NCBI RefSeq assembly: GCF_035946055.1
Contig: NZ_CP108364.1
Location: forward strand, 7,006,001-7,070,000
Length of the DNA: 64,000 nt
Source: Streptomyces sp. NBC_01341
GTDB taxonomy: Bacteria; Actinomycetota; Actinomycetes; Streptomycetales; Streptomycetaceae
Direction: 5' to 3'
Shown here piece by piece: positions 6,640-15,064 of this stretch (positions are counted from its first letter, which is position 1; every line of letters starts with the position of its first letter). The position numbers were made by a program, and so were the translations under genes. Under the pieces are notes generated by a model. That model saw only the letters and a program-made list of their open reading frames with translations, made no database searches and was not told the DNA's origin.

Positions 6640-9458
6640 GGCAGGATCCACTTCTGGTTGGCGCCGGCGGTGCAGGTCCACAGGTGGAGCTTCGTACCGT
6701 CCGCGGAGGCCCCTCCTGCCGCGTCCAGGCACTTGCCCGTCGCGGGGTTCCTCAGGGTGCCGTCGGCCTGGGGCACCCATTTCTGGGCTCCGGTGTTGTT
6801 GCACCCGTACAGCTGGATCTTCGTCCCGTCGGCCGTGCCGGCGCCGCTGATGTCCAGGCACTTGCCGAGTGCCCGCAGTGTGCTGTCGGCGGAGACGGTC
6901 CAGGTCTGCGCGGCCGTCTTGTTGCAGCCGTACAGCTGGATCTGTGTGCCGTCGGCGCTGGCTCCCGACGCGACGTCGACGCACTTGCCGGCGATTCCGG
7001 TGATCGCGCCGGTCCGCACGGTCGTTGCACCGGTCGTGAAGGTGAAGTCGTCGACATCGAAGAGGGATCCGCTCCCTCCCTTGAAGACGAGGTGGAGGGT
7101 GGTGGTGCCGGCGGGGCGGTCGGTGAGGTCCACGGACACGTTCTGGAAGGCTTCCCAGCCCCCGGTGACCGGGACCGACACCGATCCGAGGAGAGTGCCG
7201 CTGGGTGTGCCCGCACGGACCTCCAGCGTCCCTCCGACACCGCCCGAGGCGATGCGGGCCGTCATCCGTGTGGCGTTGGCGAGGAGGTACGGCTTGAAGG
7301 AGATCCAGTCGCCGTTCTCTATGTGGCCGACCGCCTTGCCCCCGTGCGCTGCGGTCTTGTCGACGATCTGGACACCGGCTGAGTCCCCGAAGTGCTCGGC
7401 CTGGCGCTGGCTGCCCTGGCTGACGTTCTGGTCGTGCGTGGTGAGGGCGGGCTGACCGTTCGCACCCTTGTCGGTGTACTCGGCGTCCCAGACCCCGAAG
7501 ATGTTGGCGTTGGGGTCGTGTTCGCCGTCGGCGATGGTCTGCACGGTTCCCGAGCACCCGGTCGCGGAGGTCTGCGGGTGTCCGTGGCTGTCATGTCCGA
7601 CGATGAAGGTGACCTTGACCTTGGAGCAGTCGACGGCGCCGTCCTCGGGGTCGGTGACGGTGACCTTGAAGGGGACGGCTGCGCCCGGGTCGATGATGGA
7701 ACCGTCGGTGGGCAGGTCGAGGGTGACCGTGGGCGCCGTGTTGCCGACGGTGATGATCACCGAGGCGGTCGCCGTGTTGCCCGTACCGTCGGAGACCGTC
7801 AGCTCGGCTGTGTACCGGCCGTTCGCGGTGTAGGTGTGCGCGGGCTGGGCGGCGGTCGAGGTGCCGCCGTCGCCGAACTTCCAGGCGTAGGTGAGCGGGT
7901 CCCCGTCCGGGTCGGAGCTGCCGGCGGAGGAGAAGTTCACGGCGAGGGGGGCAGTGCCGGAGGTCCGGTCGGCTGTCGCCTTGGCGAGCGGGGAGCGTCC
8001 TCCGGTGACGTACTCGATGCGGTAGACCGCGCTGTTCGCGTCCCCGTTGAAGTAGCCGGTGCCGTAGTCGAGCACGTAGAGGGCGCCGTCCGGTCCGAAG
8101 GCCGAGTCCATGACCTGGGTGCCCTGCCACGGAAACGCGTTGATCGACTGGACGGTCCCGTCGGAGCCCTGTTCGATCCGCTTGATCCACCTGCGGCCGA
8201 ACTCACCGGCGAAGAAGTCGCCGTCGTAGCTCTGGGGGAACTTGACCGCCGAGGCCGACGCCGCGTCGTAGCGGTAGACGGGACCGCCCATGGGCGATTC
8301 GGAGCCACTGCCGAACTCGGGTACCGAGCCGCCGTCATAGGGGATCCAGGCGGCCTGGGCCGGCGGGAGATCGGTCAGGCCGGTGTTGTTCGGCGAGGTG
8401 TTCTTGGGGGCGGCGCACGAGAAGGCCGAGCCCGACGTCGCGGTGGCGAAGTTGTAGTCGACGTAGGCGTTGTTGTTGCCGGTGCAGTAGGGCCAGCCGT
8501 AGTTGCCCGCCTTGGTGATCCGGTTGAACTCGACCTGTCCGGCCGGCCCGCGCCCCGCGTTGGCGGTACCCGCGTCGGGGCCGTAGTCACCGAGGTAGAC
8601 GATGCCGGTGGGCTTGTCGACCGACATCCGGAACGGGTTGCGGAAACCCATCGCGTAGATCTCGGGCCTGGTCTTCGCGGTTCCCGGCGCGAACAGGTTG
8701 CCCGACGGGATGGAGTAGCCGCCCGCGGCGTTGACCTTGATGCGCAGCACCTTGCCGCGGAGGTCGTTCGTGTTGCCCGCCGAACGCTGCGCGTCGTACG
8801 CGGGGTTGCGGTCCGCCCGCTCGTCGATGGGGGTGTATCCGTCGGACGCGAAGGGATTGCTGTCGTCGCCCGTGGAGAGGTACAGGTTGCCCTGGGCGTC
8901 GAAGTCGATGTCACCCCCGACGTGGCAGCACAGACCGCGGCTGGCGGGGACGTCGATGACCTTCGTCTCCGAACCGATGTCCAGGGTGCCGTCGGTCCGG
9001 AGCACGAAGCGCGAGAGACGGTTCACGCCGTCGAACGGTGCGAAGTCGGCCGCCGAGCCGTTCGCCGGGGCGTCTCCCGCGGGCGTCGACAGCTTCGGTG
9101 CGTAGTAGAGATAGACGAAGCGGTTACTGGTGAAGCCCGGGTCCACGCCGACGCCTTGAAGGCCTTCCTCGTCGTGGGAGTAGACGTCGAGCCGGCCGGT
9201 GACCTTGGTGGTGCCCGCGGCGTCGGTCAGCCGCAGGGTGCCGTCCCGCGAGGTGTGCAGGACGGATCGGTCGGGCAGGACGGCGAGGGTCATGGGCTCA
9301 CCGGTCTCGGCCACCCCCTTGGCCAGGGTGACCTGCTGGAACTCTTCGGCCGCGGCGGGTGCGGCTTCGGCCGGTCTCTGCTGAGTGGCGAGGGCGCCCG
9401 CGGCGGCGAGCAGGGTGCAGGCGAGCGCCGCGAGAGGCCGGGTGAATCTCCTGTGCAC
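6636..9458 (-). CDS. Secreted PQQ-type sugar dehydrogenase with PKD, CBM6 and ricin-B domains
   Basis: A 940-residue multi-domain secreted enzyme. The GTG at 9458 is preceded by GGAGG at good distance. The signal peptide ends near residue 33 (AEAAPAA). Residues 40-465 match the glucose/sorbosone dehydrogenase beta-propeller (CCHVGGDIDFD, STGDDSNPF, GFRNPFRMSVD, GNYGWPYC, SPMGGPVYRYD, FAGEFGRRWIKR). Residues 485-575 are a PKD domain (YAWKFGDGGTST). A segment to about 660 has a metal-rich look (HDSHGHPQTSA). Residues 680-815 resemble CBM6 (GDWISFKPYLL), and 815-940 are ricin-B/CBM13. It probably oxidises sugars at the cell surface or outside while binding polysaccharide. It is the first gene of a two-gene unit with the ThuA gene. 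Confidence 0.92.
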   Translation of the reverse strand: MHRRFTRPLAALACTLLAAAGALATQQRPAEAAPAAAEEFQQVTLAKGVAETGEPMTLAVLPDRSVLHTSRDGTLRLTDAAGTTKVTGRLDVYSHDEEGLQGVGVDPGFTSNRFVYLYYAPKLSTPAGDAPANGSAADFAPFDGVNRLSRFVLRTDGTLDIGSETKVIDVPASRGLCCHVGGDIDFDAQGNLYLSTGDDSNPFASDGYTPIDERADRNPAYDAQRSAGNTNDLRGKVLRIKVNAAGGYSIPSGNLFAPGTAKTRPEIYAMGFRNPFRMSVDKPTGIVYLGDYGPDAGTANAGRGPAGQVEFNRITKAGNYGWPYCTGNNNAYVDYNFATATSGSAFSCAAPKNTSPNNTGLTDLPPAQAAWIPYDGGSVPEFGSGSESPMGGPVYRYDAASASAVKFPQSYDGDFFAGEFGRRWIKRIEQGSDGTVQSINAFPWQGTQVMDSAFGPDGALYVLDYGTGYFNGDANSAVYRIEYVTGGRSPLAKATADRTSGTAPLAVNFSSAGSSDPDGDPLTYAWKFGDGGTSTAAQPAHTYTANGRYTAELTVSDGTGNTATASVIITVGNTAPTVTLDLPTDGSIIDPGAAVPFKVTVTDPEDGAVDCSKVKVTFIVGHDSHGHPQTSATGCSGTVQTIADGEHDPNANIFGVWDAEYTDKGANGQPALTTHDQNVSQGSQRQAEHFGDSAGVQIVDKTAAHGGKAVGHIENGDWISFKPYLLANATRMTARIASGGVGGTLEVRAGTPSGTLLGSVSVPVTGGWEAFQNVSVDLTDRPAGTTTLHLVFKGGSGSLFDVDDFTFTTGATTVRTGAITGIAGKCVDVASGASADGTQIQLYGCNKTAAQTWTVSADSTLRALGKCLDISGAGTADGTKIQLYGCNNTGAQKWVPQADGTLRNPATGKCLDAAGGASADGTKLHLWTCTAGANQKWILP
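6752..6872 (-). repeat. Copy 2 of near-identical lectin-domain segment
   Basis: Partner of 4995-5115 at a constant offset of 1757 bp; 119 of 121 positions match by direct reading. It lies in the ricin-B domain of the PQQ dehydrogenase gene. Confidence 0.9.
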
Positions 9459-9928
9459 GCGATACCTCCGTGTGGTGACGGGGCGGGGTGAAGCACAGGC
9501 GCGCGCCGTCGCGCCGGCGAGCCGGGTGCCCGGGGGAGGGGAGGGCGCCCGGCCGTTGTTGTCCGGTTCAGATCAGGAAGGTAATGGCTTTTGCACCGGC
9601 CAGAAACCCCTTTGACGCACCGGACCGCAACTTCCTCTAGTGGGGAGACAAAGCGGCCCGCCGGGAATCCGGCCGGCGTGGACGTGGGGGAGCCGCGCAC
9701 GACCCGGTGCGTGGGACGGTCTCCGCCCGCGCACGCGGTGCCCGCGCCCGTGAGTGATGCCCAGGTGAGGGGGGCCGGTGACCGCTCGCCGGCACTCCGC
9801 CCGGCGCCGTGCCGGCCGTCGCGCTCCGTGACGCGCCGTGTCCGCTATAGGAACTCATGGAGGGTTGTACGTGTAGCGTTCACACACCTGACGGAATCCG
9901 GTCAGAATTCCGGTAGATGTTTTCGGCC
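9459..9928. other. Divergent intergenic region between dehydrogenase and phosphatase genes
   Basis: No supported gene. It should hold the leftward promoter of the lectin operon and the rightward promoter of the phosphatase gene. The part from 9560 to 9640 is less GC-rich than its surroundings. A PHO-box-like array lies at its right end and is listed separately. Confidence 0.5.
9878..9910 (+). promoter_or_regulatory. PHO-box-like direct repeats upstream of phosphatase gene
   Basis: Three consecutive 11-nt units read GTTCACACACC, TGACGGAATCC and GGTCAGAATTC. Units 1 and 3 resemble the Streptomyces PhoP repeat (core GTTCACC in 11-nt units); unit 2 is poor. The site lies just before an exported phosphatase, where PhoP control would make sense. 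Evidence is pattern and context only. Confidence 0.3.
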
Positions 9929-11509
9929 ATGGACATCCCCCGTTTCGGAATCCCCGAGAAGCTCGCCGACCGCATGAGCATGGCCGAGCAGCACGAATAC
10001 CTGCGCGCCAGGCTGACCCGTCGCGGTGTTCTCCGCACCGGCGTGGCCACGGCGGCCGTCGCGGGCACCGGACTGGCGGCCTCGGGCCTGGTCTCCCCGT
10101 CCGCGTACGCCGCCGGACCGGACGTGATCGCGTCGCACCACACCTCGACGCAGGTGGACGGCTCGCTGGTCGCCCCCTTCGGCAGGCATCTCGCGTACGG
10201 GGCGGACCCGAAGACCGAGATGGCGGTTTCCTGGCAGGTCCCCTTCGCGGTGAAGCGGCCTTACATCCGCATCGGAAACAAGCCATGGGCACTCAGCCGC
10301 AAGATCGACGCGGAGGTGCGGCACCTGACGACGCCCATGCTCAACGGCGGCAAGATCGCGGCCGCCGAGCAGTACTACGTGCACGCCGCCCTGGAGCGGC
10401 TGAAGCCCGGCACGACCTACTACTACGGCGTCGGTCACGACGGTTTCGACCCCGCCGACACCCGTAACCTCGGCACACTCGGCACCTTCACCACCGCGCC
10501 GGACCGCGCCGAGGCCTTCACCTTCACCGCCTTCGGCGACCAGGGTGTCAGCTACCACGCGCTCGGCAACGACCAGCTGATCCTGGGGCAGAACCCCGCC
10601 TTCCACCTGCACGCGGGCGACATCTGCTACGCCGACCCGTCCGGCTCGGGGCAGACCTCCGACACCTACGACGCCCGCACCTGGGACCAGTTCCTGGCGC
10701 AGACCGAGACGGTGTCCAAGACCGTGCCGTGGATGGTGACCACCGGCAACCACGACATGGAGGCCTGGTACTCACCCAACGGTTACGGCGGCCAGAACGC
10801 CCGCTGGACCCTGCCCGGCAACGGCCCGGACCCCGTCCACCAGCCCGGCGCCTACTCCTTCACGCACGGCAACGTCGGCGTGATCGCGCTCGACGCCAAC
10901 GACGTCTCGTACGAGATCCCGGCCAACTTCGGCATCAGCGAAGGCAAGCAGACGCGCTGGCTGGACCGGCGCCTGGGAGAGCTGCGGGCCCGCCACGACA
11001 TCGACTTCGTCGTGGTGTTCTTCCACCACTGCGCTTTCTCCACGACCAACGCCCACGCCTCGGACGGCGGCGTCCGTGACGCCTGGGTGCCGCTCTTCGA
11101 GAAGCACCAGGTCGACCTGGTCATCAACGGCCACAACCACGTCTACGAGCGCACTGACGCGATCCTGAAGAACGCGGTCAAGCGCACGGTCCCCATCGGG
11201 GAGCGCACCGACCCGACGCGGGACGGCATCGTGTACGTCACGGCGGGCGGGGCGGGCAAGGCTCTGTACGACTTCCCCGCCCCGGACAGCTACGAGGGCC
11301 ATGTCAAGGACCTGGAGAGCGTGAACACCTACCACGTCGTCAAGGGCGGCGCGAAGGCCACCGAGACGGTCGAGTGGTCCCGGGTCCGCTACACCGGATT
11401 CTCCTTCCTCGCGGTGGAGGTGGAGCCCGGCAGACACCCCCGGATGAAGGTCACGGCGCTCGCCGAGTCGGGGGAGCGCATCGACCACTTCGAGATCAGC
11501 CGGGGCTGA
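9929..11509 (+). CDS. Tat-exported purple acid phosphatase-like metallophosphoesterase
   Basis: Hydrolyses phosphate esters outside the membrane. A long N-region with TRRGVLRTG followed by a hydrophobic run indicates Tat export of a folded metalloprotein. An Fn3-like domain (about 75-190) comes before the catalytic domain. The purple acid phosphatase ligand blocks appear in order: FGDQGVS, GDICYAD, TTGNHDME, VFFHHCAFS and INGHNHVYER. The start is uncertain: ATG at 9929 (MDIPRFGIPEK) or at 9917; neither has a clear ribosome site, and a later pair of ATGs occurs at 9974. Control by phosphate is suggested by the upstream PHO-box-like repeats. It is convergent with the nitronate monooxygenase gene, with a strong hairpin between them. 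Confidence 0.92.
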   Translation: MDIPRFGIPEKLADRMSMAEQHEYLRARLTRRGVLRTGVATAAVAGTGLAASGLVSPSAYAAGPDVIASHHTSTQVDGSLVAPFGRHLAYGADPKTEMAVSWQVPFAVKRPYIRIGNKPWALSRKIDAEVRHLTTPMLNGGKIAAAEQYYVHAALERLKPGTTYYYGVGHDGFDPADTRNLGTLGTFTTAPDRAEAFTFTAFGDQGVSYHALGNDQLILGQNPAFHLHAGDICYADPSGSGQTSDTYDARTWDQFLAQTETVSKTVPWMVTTGNHDMEAWYSPNGYGGQNARWTLPGNGPDPVHQPGAYSFTHGNVGVIALDANDVSYEIPANFGISEGKQTRWLDRRLGELRARHDIDFVVVFFHHCAFSTTNAHASDGGVRDAWVPLFEKHQVDLVINGHNHVYERTDAILKNAVKRTVPIGERTDPTRDGIVYVTAGGAGKALYDFPAPDSYEGHVKDLESVNTYHVVKGGAKATETVEWSRVRYTGFSFLAVEVEPGRHPRMKVTALAESGERIDHFEISRG

Positions 11510-11515
11510 CAGGGG

Positions 11516-11549
11516 CGTGGCCGGTACCTCCGAGGAGGTACCGGCCACG
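11516..11549. terminator. Bidirectional terminator hairpin
   Basis: Perfect 16-bp inverted repeat (arms 11516-11531 and 11534-11549, left arm CGTGGCCGGTACCTCC) located between two convergent genes. No T-run on either side, typical of high-GC actinomycete terminators. Confidence 0.8.
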
Positions 11550-11573
11550 ATCTGTGGGGCCCTGCCCCGACCG

Positions 11574-12563
11574 TCACCCGGCCACGACGTGCTGCGCGCC
11601 GGTGACCTGGGGCAGGGGCAGACGGCCGAGCGCGATCCGGTACTCGGCGACGATGCGCTCGACGACCTCCGCCGCGGGGAGGACCGCGTCGACGAGGCCG
11701 GCGGACTGACCTGCCTCGACCTTGCCCTCGCCCATCAGGCCGTGCAGCGCGGCGTCCTTGAGACTGGAGGCCCGGAACGCCTCACGCCGGACGTCGAGTT
11801 CGGCGCCGGACTCCTCGAGCTGCTGCATGCGTGCGGTGAAGTCGTTGTCCAGCGCACGAATGAGTCCGAGACCGTGCCCGACGGTACGGGTGTCCTCCAC
11901 GCCCGCCGCGAGGACCGCGGCCTTGTACTCCGCGTGCACGGTGGCCTCCTCCGTGGCGAGGAACCGCGTGCCGAACTGGGCGGCGCCCGCTCCCAGCGCG
12001 AGCATCGCCGCCAGCCCCGCTCCGTCCGCCACTCCGCCGGAGGCGATCACGGGAAGGTCCGGCACGGCCGAGACGACTGCCCGGACGAGCACCTGGGTGG
12101 TCACCAGTGCGGGCGGCGGATGCCCGCCGGCCTCCGCTCCGACGACGACCAGGCCGTCGACACCCGAGTCGGCGGCCTTGCGGGCGTGCTCGACACCCGC
12201 CACGACGTGCAGGCACACGGTGCCGACGTCCTGGAAACGCCGCAGATAGCGGCGCGGTCCGCCCTGAGAGGCGATCAGCACCGGGGGACGCCGGGCGAGA
12301 AGCAGGTCGATGACGTCGTCGGCCCCCGCCCGGTACAGCGGCAGGTTGACCCCCCAGGGCAGGTCGGTCCCCGCGGCCGTCTCGTCGAGCACACGCGCGA
12401 GGTCGTCCAGGCGCATGGGTCCTGCGGCGACGACACCCAGCCCCCCGGCCCGGCTGACCGCGAGGGGAAGAGCCGAGCTCGACGAGGCCCAGGACATGCC
12501 CGCCTGGACCACCGGGAGGCGTGTGCCGAGCAGGCGGGTGACCGGAGTGGGGATGCTGGTCAT
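11574..12563 (-). CDS. Nitronate monooxygenase / 2-nitropropane dioxygenase family protein
   Basis: A 329-residue FMN-dependent TIM-barrel enzyme. Family strings: LPVVQAGMSWAS at the start, VVGAEAGGHPPP near the middle, VIASGGVADGAGLAAMLALGA for phosphate binding, and AAQFGTRFLATEEA. Family members oxidise alkyl nitronates or act on acyl-CoA and quinone substrates, so the label does not prove a nitro substrate. It is the last gene of the leftward CoA catabolic operon: its ATG overlaps the TGA of the acyl-CoA ligase gene. An ORF extension upstream to 12725 is out of context because it runs inside the ligase gene. Confidence 0.88.
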   Translation of the reverse strand: MTSIPTPVTRLLGTRLPVVQAGMSWASSSSALPLAVSRAGGLGVVAAGPMRLDDLARVLDETAAGTDLPWGVNLPLYRAGADDVIDLLLARRPPVLIASQGGPRRYLRRFQDVGTVCLHVVAGVEHARKAADSGVDGLVVVGAEAGGHPPPALVTTQVLVRAVVSAVPDLPVIASGGVADGAGLAAMLALGAGAAQFGTRFLATEEATVHAEYKAAVLAAGVEDTRTVGHGLGLIRALDNDFTARMQQLEESGAELDVRREAFRASSLKDAALHGLMGEGKVEAGQSAGLVDAVLPAAEVVERIVAEYRIALGRLPLPQVTGAQHVVAG

Positions 12564-14179
12564 GCGGACACCTCGTGGTCCGTCCCGGCGAGGAGCCCGC
12601 GGGCGTGCGCGGCCAGCCGGTTGCGCTGGATCTTGGAACTGGCGGTCATACCGATGCTTTCGAAGCCGTCGACGATACGGAGATGACGGGGAACCTTGAA
12701 GCCCGCCATGCGGGTACGCGCCCACGCGATCAGCTCGTCCTCTGTGGTGCCGGGCCCGGTGAGCACGACGAAGGCGAAGGGCACCTCGACCAGCCGTTCG
12801 TCGGGAACGCCGACCACGACGGCCTGCCGGACGAGCGGGTGGCGGTGGAGCGTGTTCTCCAGATCGGCGGGTGCGACGTTCTCCCCGCCCACCCGGATGA
12901 TGTCCTTGGTCCGCCCCACGAAGTGCAGGCGCCCCGTGGCGTCGAGAGCGCCGACGTCACCGGTGGCCAGCCAGCCGTCGGCGTCGATGACCGCGGCGGT
13001 CGCCTCGGGGGCGTCGAGGTAGCCCTTCATGACGTTCCATCCACGCACCAGGATCGAACCCGGCTCGCCGGGGGCGCAGTCGCGGGTTCCGTCCGCCGCG
13101 CGGATGCGGACCTCGACGCCGGGTTCCACCAGCATCGCACCGGACGCCCTCACCTCGTCGTCCTCCCACCAGCAGGACTGGGCGACGTTCGGGGACGCCT
13201 CCGACAGCCCGTAGCCGGCGACGCATTCGGCAGCTCCCAGCTCGTCGATCACCCTGCGGATCACCGTGGGGGAGGCCGCGACCCACGCACCCCGGAGGCG
13301 GAGCGTCCGGCGCGCTCGGTCGGGGTGGTTGAGCAGCATCAGCGCGATGGTGTCGTTGCCGGAGAAGTGGGTGCAGCGCTCCAGCTCCATCAGCCGCAGT
13401 GCCTCGGCCGGCTCGAACTTCGGCATCGTCACCAGGGTGGTGGCGTGCTGTATCGACGCCAGCACGGACAGCGTGCTGCCGGCGACGTGGAAGAAGGGCC
13501 GGGCACTGTGGAAGCGGTCCCCGGGACGCAGGCCGAGACGGGCGCCGGAGAAGAACGCGTCGGCGCACATGCTCCGCTGGATGAGGAGTACGCCCTTGGG
13601 CCGAGAGGTCGTCCCGGAGGTGTACTGGACGAGCAGGACGTCGTCCGGAGTGCCGGTCGCGGGGGCGTCGCCGGTGCCCCCGGACAGGAACCGCGGCCAG
13701 GACGTCGCCCAGCCGGGCACCTCGTCGCCGCACACGACGACCCGGCGCAGGCTCGGCAGACGGGGGCTCGCCGCGGTTCCGTCCGCGCCGACGCCGAGAT
13801 CACGCAGGATCCCGGTGAAGTCGACGCGCAGTACCCGGTCGGCGACGAACAGGGTGGTGACCCCGGCGTGGACGAGGGTGTGTTCCACCTCGTCGGCGGT
13901 GTACCGGGTGTTGACCGGCACGGTCACCGCACCGACCGATCCCAGGGCGACGAACAGAGCCACCCAGCGCGGTCCGTTCCCGAGGCACAGACCGACACGG
14001 TCGCCCCGGCCGATGCCGGCGCCCACGAGAGCGGACCGGATACGGGTGACCTCGGCGGCGAGCGCGGCGTAGCTGAGGCGTTCCCCGGTGGTCACCACCG
14101 CCTCCACGTCGGGGGCCAGCAGCGCCGCCCGCTCCAGCGCCTCGTGAGCGGTCAGGGGGCAGGCCTGCCTGAGGTTCAT
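12560..14179 (-). CDS. Acyl-CoA ligase (AMP-forming)
   Basis: A 539-residue ANL-superfamily enzyme that should activate a carboxylic acid to its CoA thioester. The ATP loop YTSGTTSRPKG lies near residue 185, with GYGLSEASP (A5-like), WLATGDVG, FVGRTKDIIRVGGENV and the C-terminal lysine region SSKIQRNRLA following. The ATG at 14179 follows GAGGAG and overlaps the previous stop codon (ATGA). In the operon it is the likely entry step for the imported acid. Substrate cannot be read from the sequence; the family includes fatty, aromatic and branched acid ligases. Confidence 0.93.
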   Translation of the reverse strand: MNLRQACPLTAHEALERAALLAPDVEAVVTTGERLSYAALAAEVTRIRSALVGAGIGRGDRVGLCLGNGPRWVALFVALGSVGAVTVPVNTRYTADEVEHTLVHAGVTTLFVADRVLRVDFTGILRDLGVGADGTAASPRLPSLRRVVVCGDEVPGWATSWPRFLSGGTGDAPATGTPDDVLLVQYTSGTTSRPKGVLLIQRSMCADAFFSGARLGLRPGDRFHSARPFFHVAGSTLSVLASIQHATTLVTMPKFEPAEALRLMELERCTHFSGNDTIALMLLNHPDRARRTLRLRGAWVAASPTVIRRVIDELGAAECVAGYGLSEASPNVAQSCWWEDDEVRASGAMLVEPGVEVRIRAADGTRDCAPGEPGSILVRGWNVMKGYLDAPEATAAVIDADGWLATGDVGALDATGRLHFVGRTKDIIRVGGENVAPADLENTLHRHPLVRQAVVVGVPDERLVEVPFAFVVLTGPGTTEDELIAWARTRMAGFKVPRHLRIVDGFESIGMTASSKIQRNRLAAHARGLLAGTDHEVSA

Positions 14180-15063
14180 CGCTGCTCCTCGTCGATGGTC
14201 GCGGAGTCGGTGGTCGCGGAGTCGGTGGTCGCGGTTTCGTCGGTCCCGGAGCTGTCGATCAGGGAGCGGTCGGTCGGGGAGTCGCCGGAACCGCGGCGTG
14301 AGAACCGTTCCACGCCGTCGCGCCAGCCGCCGTCGGACAGGCATTGTTCGATGGCGGACATCTCGATCCGTATGCCGCGGTCGAGGTCGGTCTCGCTGCC
14401 GAGGTCGACGGCCCGCTTGGTGAGGGCGATGGCCAGCGGAGGCGCACCGGCGATGGCCGCGGCGACGTCCGCCCCGGCCTGCGCCAGACGGTCGTCCGGT
14501 ACGACACGGGCCACGACGCCCAGGTCCAGCGCCTCGGCGGCGGACATGGAGCGCCCCGTGAAGAGGAGTTCCTTGGCGCGGCGCTTGCCGATGGCCCGTT
14601 GCAGGCGCTGGGTGGCGCCGACCGTGCCCCAGTGCGGTTCGGGGAAACGGAAGGTGGTGCCCTCGGCGGCGACCGCGAAGTCCGCGGCCAGCGTGATCTC
14701 ACCGCCGGATCCCACGACGGCGCCGTGCACGAGGGCGACGACCGGGCGGCGGCACTCCTGGACGGCCTGGTAGGCGGCGAAGGAGGCGAGCCGCCGCCGG
14801 CGGACCCAGGCGGCGTCCCGGCCGGCCCGTTCCTTGAGGTCGGCTCCGGCGCAGAAGGCGGGCCCGCGGGCGGACAGGAGTACCACGCGGACGTCGTCGG
14901 CGGCATCCAGTTCCTCGAACACGGACCGCAGTTCCCGGCACATCCGGAGGTCGACCGCGTTGCGTGCTTCGGGCCTGGCCAGTTCGACCCGGGCGATGCC
15001 GTCGGTGACCGCGCACGTCACGCGGGGTGTGTCCGGACGGGTCGGTTCGTCGGCCGTGGTCAT
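14176..15063 (-). CDS. Enoyl-CoA hydratase/isomerase with repeat-bearing C-terminal tail
   Basis: A 295-residue crotonase-family protein. Canonical oxyanion segments are present: AFCAGADLKE near residue 70 and GAVVGSGGEITLAADF near 115, followed by FPEPHWGTVGATQ and SAAEALDLGVVARVV. The last 30 residues extend past the family fold as an acidic, Ser/Thr-rich tail containing a repeated TTDSA unit encoded by tandem 15-bp repeats. Start ATG at 15063 lies 2 nt after the CoA-transferase stop. Its likely job is hydration or isomerisation of the CoA ester made in this operon. Confidence 0.9.
   Translation of the reverse strand: MTTADEPTRPDTPRVTCAVTDGIARVELARPEARNAVDLRMCRELRSVFEELDAADDVRVVLLSARGPAFCAGADLKERAGRDAAWVRRRRLASFAAYQAVQECRRPVVALVHGAVVGSGGEITLAADFAVAAEGTTFRFPEPHWGTVGATQRLQRAIGKRRAKELLFTGRSMSAAEALDLGVVARVVPDDRLAQAGADVAAAIAGAPPLAIALTKRAVDLGSETDLDRGIRIEMSAIEQCLSDGGWRDGVERFSRRGSGDSPTDRSLIDSSGTDETATTDSATTDSATIDEEQR
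14197..14241 (-). repeat. 15-bp tandem repeat in the hydratase tail
   Basis: GGTCGCGGAGTCGGT occurs at 14197-14211 and again, identical, at 14212-14226, with a third degenerate copy to 14241. It codes for the repeated TTDSA motif. Confidence 0.85.
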
Positions 15064-15064
15064 C

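Noticed and set aside
4876..7557. A single 893-codon frame that would join the ThuA protein to upstream sequence
   Set aside because: The part above 6639 overlaps the dehydrogenase coding region in another frame and is Arg/His-rich; a signal peptide and coupled ATG at 6639 mark the true start.
7392..9491. Long plus-strand open frame (699 codons) opposite the PQQ dehydrogenase gene
   Set aside because: A shadow of a clear multi-domain gene; Gly/Val/Arg-rich without recognisable domains.
12563..12725. N-terminal extension of the nitronate monooxygenase frame
   Set aside because: It lies inside the acyl-CoA ligase coding region; the ATGA overlap at 12560-12563 gives a normal family start.
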